Shown: piece after piece, positions 43,518 to 50,767 of the stretch | How positions within the stretch are numbered: the stretch's first letter is position 1 | Layout: the number at the start of each line of letters is the position of its first letter | Assembly (NCBI GenBank): GCA_002408185.1 | Contig: DHQV01000079.1 | Location: 1 to 50,767, forward strand | DNA length: 50,767 bases | Source: Deltaproteobacteria bacterium UBA5329 | GTDB taxonomy: Bacteria > Desulfobacterota > Syntrophorhabdia > Syntrophorhabdales > Syntrophorhabdaceae | Reading direction: 5' to 3' | Program-made: the position numbers and the translations under genes | The notes under the pieces: model-generated | Databases searched by the model: none | The model's input: the letters and a program-made list of their open reading frames with translations, nothing else | What the model was told of the DNA's origin: nothing

Positions 43518-44990
43518 ATGAGACCTGTAACCGCTGTCTGTACATTTAGAGCCGGAACCTTGTTTCTACCTGCATTGCGTTACCTTCTCGCTTCGGATAT
43601 GGTCGAGGAAGTAGTGATCGCGACCCGTGGGCAAATACCCGAAATACTCCCCCGGTGCAGCATCATCGATACCGGAACCCTCACCTCCCAAGTCACATTA
43701 CGAAGAGTGCTCGAAAAAACCCGGACAGAATACCTTCTTTTGATCCCCGGTCCCATCCCCGTTCTGTCAAGATCGTTCATGCTGGAAAAAATGATCCATG
43801 CGGCACGGTCGATGAATGCAGCCCTCGTCTATTCAGATTATTACGAAGACACCGGGAGTGATAAAATATTTCATCCATTGATCGATTATCAAGCTGGAAG
43901 CGTCCGCGATGATTTTGACTTCGGTCACCTTGTGCTTCTTAACGTACCTTATATACGGGATGTATTGAACCTTTTCGGGGAAACACCCCCGTCCAGTCAT
44001 GGCGCACTCTACGACCTGCGCCTTAAGCTGTCTATCGGCCACAGTATCTATCGCGTCCCGGAAGCACTGTATAGCATTATAACCCATCGTGATGAACAAA
44101 ACGGGATGGCCCTTTTTGCATACGTCGACCCACGCAATCAGCGGATCCAAAAAGAAATGGAATCCATTTTTACAGATCATTTAAAGAGAATAGATGCCTA
44201 TATAGCGCCGGACAAGCTCGAAACGATGCAGGAGCCTGTCGACCCCTTCCCGGTAAAGGCTTCCGTCATTATCCCGGTAAAGAACAGGCGGCATACTATC
44301 GCCGACGCAATACACAGCGCTCTTACGCAGGAAGCCGATTTCATGTTCAATATCATTGTGGTCGATAACCATTCGACGGATGGCACCACCGATATCGTTA
44401 CCGACCTCGCTCAAAAGAACCCGGCCATCCGCCACATAATCCCTGACCGCCGCGACCTCGGCATAGGCGGGTGCTGGAACCTCGGCATTAACGATAAAAC
44501 ATGCGGCCGCTATGCGGTACAACTCGACTCTGACGATCTCTACGAAAACCATCTTGTACTGGAAACCATAGTCGATACCATGCGGGATGGCAGTTATGCA
44601 ATGGTTGTCGGTTCATATACGATTGTAAATGAACACCTTGAACAGATCCCCCCGGGGCTCATCGACCATCGTGAATGGACGGACGCGAACGGCCACAATA
44701 ATGCGCTCAGGGTCAACGGGTTAGGGGCACCACGCGCTTTCAGCACTACGCTCATGCGCCGTATCGGTTTTCTGAATGTAAGTTACGGGGAAGACTATAC
44801 TGCAGCCCTTCGCATATCGCGTCAGTATAAAATAGGCAGGATATATGAAAGTCTCTATTTATGCCGTAGATGGCCGGGAAATACCGATGCCGGACTTTCA
44901 ATAGAAGCAGCCAACAACAACAACATCTTCAAGGACTCTCTTCGCACCCGGGAGATCATAAAGCGCCAGGAACTCAATCGCAATGAATGA
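43518..44990 (+). CDS. Two-domain GT2-like glycosyltransferase
   Basis: A 490-residue protein. The C-terminal half (about 245-450) is a regular GT2 domain: ASVIIPVKNRRHTIADAIHSALTQ, IIVVDNHSTDGT, GIGGCWNLGI and the metal-binding QLDSDD. The N-terminal half has the outline of a second, degenerate GT-A domain (IATRGQIPE, YLLLIPGP, ALVYSDYYED) without a clear DxD. It lacks membrane helices. It should move an activated sugar (UDP-MurNAc from MurU is one guess) to an unknown acceptor. It is 96 nt after the kinase gene and overlaps the DUF4922 gene by 8 nt. Confidence 0.85.
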   Translation: MRPVTAVCTFRAGTLFLPALRYLLASDMVEEVVIATRGQIPEILPRCSIIDTGTLTSQVTLRRVLEKTRTEYLLLIPGPIPVLSRSFMLEKMIHAARSMNAALVYSDYYEDTGSDKIFHPLIDYQAGSVRDDFDFGHLVLLNVPYIRDVLNLFGETPPSSHGALYDLRLKLSIGHSIYRVPEALYSIITHRDEQNGMALFAYVDPRNQRIQKEMESIFTDHLKRIDAYIAPDKLETMQEPVDPFPVKASVIIPVKNRRHTIADAIHSALTQEADFMFNIIVVDNHSTDGTTDIVTDLAQKNPAIRHIIPDRRDLGIGGCWNLGINDKTCGRYAVQLDSDDLYENHLVLETIVDTMRDGSYAMVVGSYTIVNEHLEQIPPGLIDHREWTDANGHNNALRVNGLGAPRAFSTTLMRRIGFLNVSYGEDYTAALRISRQYKIGRIYESLYLCRRWPGNTDAGLSIEAANNNNIFKDSLRTREIIKRQELNRNE

Positions 44991-45963
44991 CGCGTTAAAG
45001 GGCCGTATTATTTGGGCGCTTTTTGATGGTGAGGGTGACCATCCGCCCGCCGCCCTTAAAGCTCTTTGCCGGGAGCTGGTCAATGAACAGCGGGCATCGT
45101 GGGCTGATTTCAACAATGCATGCGATTCGCTGCGCACCATGAAAACGCGCGATATTCAATGCTCCGGTTTCTCAATCAGGCTTTTGTATAATCCTGTAAG
45201 GTCCGTAAACACGCTGGCGGCAGTTACGCCGGAAAAGATCAGCGAAAGGCCCTGTTTCCTTTGCGCGGCCAATTTACCACTCGAGCAGAAAGCGATCATG
45301 TACAGGGGCGACTTCCTGATCCTGGCCAATCCGAGACCCATCCTGCCGTTTCATCTGACCATTGCGCACCGGGCACACAGGCCGCAGTCTATATATGACG
45401 GCATGGACCAATTTTTGCGTATTACAATGGATATCGGTCCCGATTTCACAACACTCTATAACGGGCCCCGCTGCGGGGCATCAGCCCCGGACCACCTGCA
45501 TTTTCAAGCAGTACCTTCGGGGAAAATGCCGATCGAAAAAGAATTCGGTATCAAGGGTAAATTCTCTCTTTTGAGCGCGACGGACAATATAACAATATCT
45601 TCAGGCCGGGGGCTAGGGAGGAAAATAATTCTCATCGAGGGCAGTAGGACCGGGGATGTCTGTACAGCTTTCAGGGAATCGATCGACACCCTTAAGGCCC
45701 ACACCGGTCAATCCGAAGAACCAATGATAAATGTCATAGGTCATTATAACAATACTTTTTACCTGGCCATCTTTCCGCGCCGGGCACACCGTCCGGCAGC
45801 TTTCTACCGTGAAGACGATCACCGGATACTGGTGAGTCCAGCGGTCGTGGAGATGGGTGGAATCATCGTCACCCCTTCAGAGACCGACTTTAACCGACTC
45901 GACGCGTCAATCATAGAAGCGATGTACAGGGAAGTGTCCTTAATGCCTAAACGTAAGTCGTAA
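44983..45963 (+). CDS. DUF4922 protein with HIT/GalT-like nucleotidyl site
   Basis: A 326-residue protein of the DUF4922 group. A zinc-like CFLCAANLP (about 91-94) precedes NPRPILPFHLTIAHRAH, then SAPDHLHFQAV with HxH at about 171-173. This order resembles GalT, ATP adenylyltransferase and GDP-galactose phosphorylase, whose HxH histidine carries the nucleotide. It probably transfers or phosphorolyses nucleotides on a sugar or dinucleotide; which one is unknown. The starting ATG overlaps the end of the GT2 gene. In this setting it could reverse or complete the NDP-sugar step. I recall DUF4922 genes beside SpoIID/LytB and sugar genes in other bacteria, but did not verify it. Confidence 0.8.
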   Translation: MNDALKGRIIWALFDGEGDHPPAALKALCRELVNEQRASWADFNNACDSLRTMKTRDIQCSGFSIRLLYNPVRSVNTLAAVTPEKISERPCFLCAANLPLEQKAIMYRGDFLILANPRPILPFHLTIAHRAHRPQSIYDGMDQFLRITMDIGPDFTTLYNGPRCGASAPDHLHFQAVPSGKMPIEKEFGIKGKFSLLSATDNITISSGRGLGRKIILIEGSRTGDVCTAFRESIDTLKAHTGQSEEPMINVIGHYNNTFYLAIFPRRAHRPAAFYREDDHRILVSPAVVEMGGIIVTPSETDFNRLDASIIEAMYREVSLMPKRKS

Positions 45964-46076
45964 AGTGTAAAAGACCACGTACGAATGGGTTTTCCTGTTT
46001 CTAGACCCCTTACGTCTCACGACTAACAGCTTACGATCTAGTTCCCGATTCTACCGCGCCTTGCACGGATATGCCC

Positions 46077-46105
46077 TTGACAACCCCTCGCGGTTCCACT
46101 ACATT
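46077..46105 (+). promoter_or_regulatory. Sigma-70-type promoter of the OmpA-family lipoprotein
   Basis: A perfect TTGACA (46077-46082), 17-nt spacer and TACATT (46100-46105), 38 nt before ATG 46143. Confidence 0.7.
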
Positions 46106-46142
46106 TGCTATGTATGGGAAATGAATTCTCAGGGGGTAAAGT

Positions 46143-46820
46143 ATGAAAAAATGTATTGTTCTGGTCCTTATTGCAGGCCTTGCCATCGCCGGCTGCGCGA
46201 CAAAAACCGGGACGGGTGCAGCGGTCGGGACCGGGGTGGGGGCTGCAGTCGGGGCAGGTGTGGGACAGGCTATCGGTCACAGCACAGAGGCCACGCTCCT
46301 CGGGCTCGGTATCGGAGCGGTTGTCGGAGGCCTGACCGGGGCTGCGATCGGAAGGTATATGGATAACCAGGAGCAGGCGATGCGCCAGGCCATTGCAAAT
46401 TCGGAGGCCGCCACGGTGCGGCGTGAACAGGAGATAATACAGGGGGCGCGCCAGCAGTCGGTGGACGTCCTCACCGTATCCTTTAAATCTGATTACCTTT
46501 TCGCCACCAATTCCTCGACATTGTTGCCTGGTGCACAACCTGAGCTTCAGCGGGTAGCCGATGTGCTCAGGAAGTTTCCCGAGACAAACATTCAGATAGC
46601 CGGCCATACCGACAGCCAAGGAAGTGAGGTATACAATCAGCAGCTTTCGGAAAGGCGGGCACAGGCGGTGCGTACTGCCCTTGTCGGAATGGGAGTTGAC
46701 CCCGCCCGACTTACCACCATCGGCTACGGCGAATCGAGGCCGATAGCAAGTAATGACACGGCGGCCGGACGCCAGCAGAACCGGCGGGTCGAGGTCCGTA
46801 TCGTGCCGCGAACGGCATAG
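46143..46820 (+). CDS. OmpA-family lipoprotein with glycine zipper
   Basis: A 225-residue outer-membrane protein. The signal ends in the lipobox IAGC (Cys about 18). A glycine-zipper region (GTGAAVGTGVGAAVGAG, GLGIGAVVGGLTGAAIG) follows, then a C-terminal OmpA domain (about 105-225) with NIQIAGHTDSQGSEVYNQQLSERRAQAV and the end RRVEVRI that bind peptidoglycan. It should tether the outer membrane to the cell wall. It is monocistronic, with its own promoter and a hairpin terminator. Similar lipoproteins are common in proteobacteria. Confidence 0.94.
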   Translation: MKKCIVLVLIAGLAIAGCATKTGTGAAVGTGVGAAVGAGVGQAIGHSTEATLLGLGIGAVVGGLTGAAIGRYMDNQEQAMRQAIANSEAATVRREQEIIQGARQQSVDVLTVSFKSDYLFATNSSTLLPGAQPELQRVADVLRKFPETNIQIAGHTDSQGSEVYNQQLSERRAQAVRTALVGMGVDPARLTTIGYGESRPIASNDTAAGRQQNRRVEVRIVPRTA

Positions 46821-46861
46821 CGAAAGGCCGTAAGGCGTAAAAAACAAATTATCATCCCGTT

Positions 46862-46897
46862 ATGGGGAGTAAACGAAATGTTTGCTCCCCATTTTCT
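46862..46897 (+). terminator. Rho-independent terminator of the OmpA-family gene
   Basis: ATGGGGAGTAAAC (46862-46874) pairs with GTTTGCTCCCCAT (46880-46892) with one mismatch, then TTTTC. A further GGCGCC-TTCA-GGCGCC hairpin (46926-46941) overlaps the stop of the convergent Cys-rich gene. Confidence 0.85.
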
Positions 46898-46932
46898 ATC
46901 GGGGATTTTACTCGAGACCTGAGACGGCGCCT

Positions 46933-47175
46933 TCAGGCGCCTTTGACGCCGCAGGCTCGGTTGTAGTCGGTCATTGTCCAGCAGGAGCGCAGAAAGGGGC
47001 ATTCACCGCACAGGTGAATCATATTCTTCGATCTCAGGTATCCTTTTCCGGAATCTGAATTGACTTTATCTCGGGCCATCTCGTTTATACAGGGCGGGGT
47101 CCTGGATTTACAACCATGTTTATTCTCACAGCCTATACAATAGCCATGCTCCGGTTTGGAAGATTTTTCATTCAT
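46933..47175 (-). CDS. Eight-cysteine small protein
   Basis: An 80-residue protein with eight cysteines in two groups of four: YCIGCENKHGCKSRTPPC (residues about 13-29) and LCGECPFLRSCWTMTDYNRAC (about 56-75). The spacings fit two metal sites (Zn or Fe-S). There is no signal peptide, so disulfides are unlikely. It overlaps the transglutaminase-like gene by 4 nt (ATGA), so both are probably made together. No family recognised; a metal-binding partner or regulator of the transglutaminase-like protein is possible. Confidence 0.8.
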   Translation of the reverse strand: MNEKSSKPEHGYCIGCENKHGCKSRTPPCINEMARDKVNSDSGKGYLRSKNMIHLCGECPFLRSCWTMTDYNRACGVKGA

Positions 47176-47852
47176 GGAAAACGGTATCCCGAAAGAGGCA
47201 TGATGTGACCTTTCGAATCGCCTCCATCAATCCACGGGCGCTTATGCCCCCAGATGGGGAATATCCGTTCATGAAGCCATTCGAATGGCAGGTCTGCCCA
47301 GGGTTCATATTTTTCCAGGTATTCAATGTACGGATTGCCTGATAGGTCCCTCCCGGCCAGAAGCGCGTCGTCGTTACCATCGAAATCGCAGGCGGGAACG
47401 TTCAATTTTTTGCACAGCGTTTTGTCGAAAACCGGGGTGATACTTATCCATTTCTCGTGTAGGAATACCTGCGTATAACCATGGCTTGGCAGACAGTCGA
47501 TCCCGGTCTGGCGCTTGAGTTCGCCGGGCATTCGATAATTTCGGATCCTGGCGAAGGCAAGGCGGGAGGGGATACCGGCTGCCCGAAGGAATGCGGCGAG
47601 CAGGACGGCTTTCTGTACACAGTACCCCTTCTTCCTGCAAAGAACAACGCTCGCCCTGAAATCCTCGATAAATGTCGAAAGCATATAGACATTATAATGG
47701 ATCTCGTCTCGGACGAAATAAAACAAGGCCTTTGCCCGTTCGGGATCGGACGATAGGCCTCGTGTCTTTATGACGGCCACCTCCCGGATATCCGGATGGC
47801 TGCAGTCTATCGTTTCCGTCGGTTGAATATATGTCTGATCCGGATTACCCAT
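47172..47852 (-). CDS. Transglutaminase-like cysteine peptidase-fold protein
   Basis: A 226-residue protein with the transglutaminase core: Cys78 in RKKGYCVQKAVLLAAFLRAAGIPSR, His124 in SHGYTQVFL and Asp143 in ITPVFDKT. The catalytic triad is intact. No signal peptide is seen, so it may be cytoplasmic. Such domains act as proteases, amidases or transamidases; the substrate is unknown. The short N-terminal segment IDCSHPDIREVAVIKTRG is typical of bacterial members. It overlaps the Cys-rich gene by 4 nt. Confidence 0.88.
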   Translation of the reverse strand: MGNPDQTYIQPTETIDCSHPDIREVAVIKTRGLSSDPERAKALFYFVRDEIHYNVYMLSTFIEDFRASVVLCRKKGYCVQKAVLLAAFLRAAGIPSRLAFARIRNYRMPGELKRQTGIDCLPSHGYTQVFLHEKWISITPVFDKTLCKKLNVPACDFDGNDDALLAGRDLSGNPYIEYLEKYEPWADLPFEWLHERIFPIWGHKRPWIDGGDSKGHIMPLSGYRFP

Positions 47853-47948
47853 ACATTTTTACCGGATGATTTGCTTTTTTAACACTTTACGCTCACGCCT
47901 CACGGTCTTTTATATTATAACGCGGTATACGATAAAATGCGAGGCCGG

Positions 47949-48596
47949 CTATTTTTCCTCATCGTCAAAAATGATGGCATCGGGCAATTCGTTCGTGTCA
48001 CCGTCCTCGATCGGAAAATGCCGGCGCAGCAATTCTCCCGCCTCGTGTATCACCGTGACGAGCGCGCCTGCGGCGTCCCCGTTCCGAATGCCGGTCGAGA
48101 TTGTTCTCGCAAAGGCGTTCAACTTTACCTGACTGATCTTTTCATGGATGCCTTTATCGGCGAGGACCCAAACCTTTCTTTCGAGCAGGGATATGAAGAA
48201 CAGCACGCCTGTTTTCCTTCTGGTCCTGTGAAGGCCTTTTTCGTAAAAAGCCCGTATGGCCCCGTCTCGCACTGTCAGCAGCCGGCGCTTTGTACCTGTA
48301 AAATGCAGGGTAAGCGACGGGGCTTTCTTGAAAAGGAACCACGAGGGAATGAAAAAAACCAGGGTGAGCGGGATATACCACCATAGTGATTCATGGAGAA
48401 AAAAGATCGTGACAAGGAAGGCAACGATATTTCCCAAGGTTATCGCACCAAGCACCTCCGCTTCACGGTAACGCGTGCTCGCATCGACGATCATAACGGC
48501 TATTTCACCGATCGTCTTCGACTCGGCCGCCCGGGTAGCCTCCTTGATCCTTTCCTTTTCCGCATTGCTGAAAAAATGCTGGGCTTTGTTCATCAC
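47949..48596 (-). CDS. TPM-domain protein with two membrane helices
   Basis: A 215-residue protein. A first part (IKEATRAAESKTIGEIAVMIVDAST...) and a later part (GVLFFISLLERKVWVLADKGIHEKI) belong to the TPM domain, split by a hydrophobic hairpin (about 50-90: LGNIVAFLVTIFFL and WWYIPLTLVFFIPSW). TPM domains occur in photosystem-repair phosphatases and in YgcG-type bacterial envelope proteins. It overlaps the second TPM gene by 4 nt. Confidence 0.85.
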   Translation of the reverse strand: MMNKAQHFFSNAEKERIKEATRAAESKTIGEIAVMIVDASTRYREAEVLGAITLGNIVAFLVTIFFLHESLWWYIPLTLVFFIPSWFLFKKAPSLTLHFTGTKRRLLTVRDGAIRAFYEKGLHRTRRKTGVLFFISLLERKVWVLADKGIHEKISQVKLNAFARTISTGIRNGDAAGALVTVIHEAGELLRRHFPIEDGDTNELPDAIIFDDEEK

Positions 48597-49540
48597 CAGT
48601 CCCCCGATGCGCCGCCACCACCGAAGTCACCTCCTCCCCCGCCAAAAGAATCCCCGCCGCCGAAATCGCCGCCCCCTCCAAAAGAATCCCCGCCTGAACC
48701 AAAGTCACTCCCCGTCCAGAAACCTCCGGGGCCAAATCCGCCACCCCCGGAACGTCCGCCAAACAGGAATGGCAGAAATATGCCCAGGACCAAGCCAAGG
48801 ATAGCAAGAAGAATTACGGTTACCAAAGAGGAGCCCGATATCAGCCCCAAGGCGCCGAAGCCGATGAAACCAGCCCCGGCGCCAAAAAAACGCGATATCC
48901 TCCCCAGTATGAGAAGAAAAATTGCACCGAAAATAAGAAGAGATGGGATCCATGCAAGTCCCCGCTTTCCTGTTGGACGCAGTGGCGCCTTGTCGGCATT
49001 GAACTCTCCCCGTGTCACGTCGATCATTGCCCGGATCCCCGCCTGGAAACCGGCGTCAAAGTCGCCACGTTTGAATTGCGGGTTGATCACGAACTGAACG
49101 ATCCTGCCGGACACGAGATCGGTTAGTTTTCCCTCCAGTCCCCGTCCGACCTCGATCCGCGTCCTACGATCGTTTTTGGAAACTAGAAGAATGGCGCCAT
49201 TGTCCTTGCCCTTTTGCCCTATCTTCCAAGCTTCAGCGACTCTTATTGAGAAGTCTTCGAGGGAATCTCCCTCAAGTGAATTAATGGTCAGGATCACGAT
49301 CTGGGTTGAATCCGAGAGCTCGAAATTTTTGAGCTCATTTTCAAGCTGGGTCCGCACCCGGGGGGATATAACGTTCGCATAATCATTGACACGCCCCTTG
49401 AGCGGCGGTACGTCAAGCGCGCAAGACAGAGATGCCGTCAACAGGATCGCGATACATATGATGAAGACAGGGATGAAACGGTGGGAACAACACCCTTTCC
49501 TTCTTATATCCGATCCTGCCTTTAATGTGGTCCGGTCCAT
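48593..49540 (-). CDS. Exported TPM-domain protein with glycine-rich tail (YgcG type)
   Basis: A 315-residue protein. The signal sequence (FIPVFIICIAILLTASLSCALD) leads to a TPM domain (about 50-185: PPLKGRVNDYANVISP, QIVILTINSLEGDSLEDFSIRVAEAWKIGQKG, NGAILLVSKNDRRTRIEVGRGLEG). Three hydrophobic segments follow, and an extreme Gly/Phe/Ser-rich tail (GGGGDFGGGDSFGGGGG type) of about 60 residues. This architecture is typical of YgcG-like proteins found beside LemA. Function unsettled; envelope maintenance is inferred. Operon with LemA upstream. Confidence 0.9.
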   Translation of the reverse strand: MDRTTLKAGSDIRRKGCCSHRFIPVFIICIAILLTASLSCALDVPPLKGRVNDYANVISPRVRTQLENELKNFELSDSTQIVILTINSLEGDSLEDFSIRVAEAWKIGQKGKDNGAILLVSKNDRRTRIEVGRGLEGKLTDLVSGRIVQFVINPQFKRGDFDAGFQAGIRAMIDVTRGEFNADKAPLRPTGKRGLAWIPSLLIFGAIFLLILGRISRFFGAGAGFIGFGALGLISGSSLVTVILLAILGLVLGIFLPFLFGGRSGGGGFGPGGFWTGSDFGSGGDSFGGGGDFGGGDSFGGGGGDFGGGGASGDW

Positions 49541-49561
49541 TGCTATCGATATAGTTCGTTC

Positions 49562-50146
49562 TTAAAATTTAACCTTCGGTGCTTTTTCCGCACCGGCTTC
49601 AGCCTTGAACGGCTCTCTCCGGGGTAATTTCGTCAGGAACATGTTTGTCAGGTTGTTGGGAAATATACGTATCGTGGTATTGAAATCCTGCACGGCCTTA
49701 TTGTATCGGACGCGCGCCACATTGATGCGGTTTTCCGTGCCTTCCAACTGGTTCTGGAGGTCCCTGAAGTTCTGATTTGCCTTCAGGTCCGGATAGCGCT
49801 CGGCAACTAGAAGAAGGCGGGAAAGTGCTCCGGACATATTTGCCTGTGCCTGCTGAAATTGGGCCATGACCTGGGGATCGTTAAGGGTATCCTTCGAAAC
49901 CTGGACCGAACCCACTCTGGCACGCGCTTCCGTCACGGCCTCAAGCGTCTCGCTTTCATGCTTCGCATAGGCTTTCACGGCCTCGACAAGATTCGGCACG
50001 AGATCGTTGCGTCTCTGGTATGAAGCCTCAACATCGCCCCATGCCGCCTTGACGGCTTCGTCCTTCTGTTGGATCGTATTGTAACCACACCCCGAAAGCA
50101 TCATTATCATCAGGACAACGATCCCGTACAAAAAAGATCGATTCAT
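49562..50146 (-). CDS. LemA-family lipoprotein
   Basis: A 194-residue LemA protein. The signal ends in the lipobox MLSGC (Cys 20), and the helical core starts YNTIQQKDEAVKAAWGDVEASYQRRNDLVPNLVEAVKAYA, the family signature. VAERYPDLKANQNFRDLQNQLEGTENRI is the second conserved half. GGAGG precedes the ATG. With the two TPM proteins it forms the common LemA-TPM set. Its role is unknown; it is probably at the inner or outer membrane. Confidence 0.94.
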   Translation of the reverse strand: MNRSFLYGIVVLMIMMLSGCGYNTIQQKDEAVKAAWGDVEASYQRRNDLVPNLVEAVKAYAKHESETLEAVTEARARVGSVQVSKDTLNDPQVMAQFQQAQANMSGALSRLLLVAERYPDLKANQNFRDLQNQLEGTENRINVARVRYNKAVQDFNTTIRIFPNNLTNMFLTKLPRREPFKAEAGAEKAPKVKF

Positions 50147-50305
50147 TGTGGCCTCCGTATGAACTTCAAATTTTTGTTTGCATCCCCGCTCTTAGCTGTT
50201 TAAAGATTCCATAGCGTACCATTTTACCCAAAAAAAATATAGATTTTCCACCCTTGACGCCAGCAAAAGATGCGTGATAAAAACTTCAAAAAACGGAGGA
50301 AGACG

Positions 50306-50716
50306 GTGAACGACGAAATAAAGAAAAGAACCCGGGAGACGGCAAAAAAATTGTGGACGGGGGGTATTAAAATCGATCCTCCGTACCTGATGTGGAAGGA
50401 GTTCGATAAGGACCTGGCGAATGAACTGTCGATGTTCATCACCGGCAATCTTTATTCACGCACGATATTAACCCTCCCGGAACGTCAGATGGCGGCATGC
50501 GCCATGCTTGCCGCCCTGGGCGCCTCCGATGAGCTCAGACTCCACGTAAATGCGGCCCTTAATGTCGGTTGCGACCCGAAAAAGCTCGCCGAGGTGTTCT
50601 TTCAGCTTGCCCCCTATGGTGGCATGCCGCTCGTAAACAAAGCCCTCGAAGTATTCAAAGAAGTGCTCAAAGGCCGCGGCGAATGGGAAAAATATAAAGA
50701 AACGGCGGCAGGCTAA
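50306..50716 (+). CDS. Carboxymuconolactone decarboxylase-family protein
   Basis: A 136-residue alpha-helical protein of the CMD/AhpD superfamily. MAACAMLAALGASDELRLHVNAALNVGCDPKKLAEVFFQLAPYGGMPLVNKAL-like order shows the conserved helix pair and the (L)HVNAALNVG segment; the AhpD CxxC is absent, so a peroxidase role is unlikely. GTG 50306 behind GGAGGA is the better start over ATG 50270. It is divergent from the LemA operon and single. The substrate (protocatechuate-type lactone or other) is unknown, and many family members remain without assigned reaction. Confidence 0.85.
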   Translation: MNDEIKKRTRETAKKLWTGGIKIDPPYLMWKEFDKDLANELSMFITGNLYSRTILTLPERQMAACAMLAALGASDELRLHVNAALNVGCDPKKLAEVFFQLAPYGGMPLVNKALEVFKEVLKGRGEWEKYKETAAG

Positions 50717-50767
50717 CGACGGAAGGCAACTGCAACTGACTATAATCGAGTAGGCGGGGGCTTCGCA

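Noticed and set aside
46038..46847. Minus-strand open frame of 269 codons over the OmpA-family gene
   Set aside because: Antisense to a gene with clear OmpA motifs and its own promoter.

Overview
The window reads as an ordinary-to-accessory stretch of a Gram-negative, anaerobic bacterial chromosome. The gene set points to a deltaproteobacterium-like syntroph or sulfate-reducer relative (Desulfobacterota). Reasons: the CarD - PIN/TRAM - IspD - IspF - GltX gene order, an NrfH/NrfA nitrite reductase, an AhbA/B-type siroheme decarboxylase homologue, a TM1266-type hydrogenase-regulator remnant, several AMP-forming acyl-CoA synthetases beside sodium/solute symporters, and lipoprotein/OmpA-type envelope genes. 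The lineage is an inference; there is no rRNA or tRNA gene in the window to settle it.

Layout. 1-1694: a complete IS4-type insertion sequence with 35-bp terminal inverted repeats, a frameshifted transposase and a divergent AbrB-like passenger gene. 1724-8832 (minus): a compact operon running CarD, PIN/TRAM protein, ispD, ispF, a first glutamyl-tRNA synthetase, then a membrane histidine kinase and a sigma-54-type response regulator joined by 11-nt overlaps. 9003-14517: an ankyrin protein divergent from a second glutamyl-tRNA synthetase that overlaps smc by 4 nt. 14.6-24.5 kb: two sodium/solute symporters, each preceded by a tiny one-helix membrane protein, secreted proteins, a frameshifted TM1266-family gene, an L,D-transpeptidase, and two divergent acyl-CoA synthetases; together they suggest carboxylate uptake and activation. 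24.6-29.9 kb: rnc, an AhbA-like protein, polA and a BrkB/YihY membrane protein. 29.9-35.8 kb: a two-gene peptide-type ABC transporter fragment, a KAS III-like enzyme, a nitroreductase, a zincin, a Nudix hydrolase and a Lys-rich small protein. 36.1-39.6 kb: nrfH-nrfA followed by a soluble NarX/NarL-type two-component pair.

40.3-46.0 kb holds the most interesting cluster: a SpoIID/LytB-domain protein with no signal peptide, a MurU-like sugar-1-phosphate nucleotidyltransferase, an AmgK-like sugar kinase, a tandem GT2 glycosyltransferase and a DUF4922/HIT-like nucleotidyltransferase or phosphorylase. They are co-directional and partly overlapping. They look like a dedicated amino-sugar (probably MurNAc or anhydro-sugar) salvage or glycoconjugate pathway that I cannot match to a described system.

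46.1-50.7 kb: an OmpA lipoprotein, a transglutaminase-like protein coupled to an eight-cysteine small protein, a TPM-TPM-LemA operon, and a carboxymuconolactone-decarboxylase-family protein. No CRISPR array, prophage, tRNA or rRNA was seen. Everything here was read by eye; family names rest on motifs and remembered families, not on searches.
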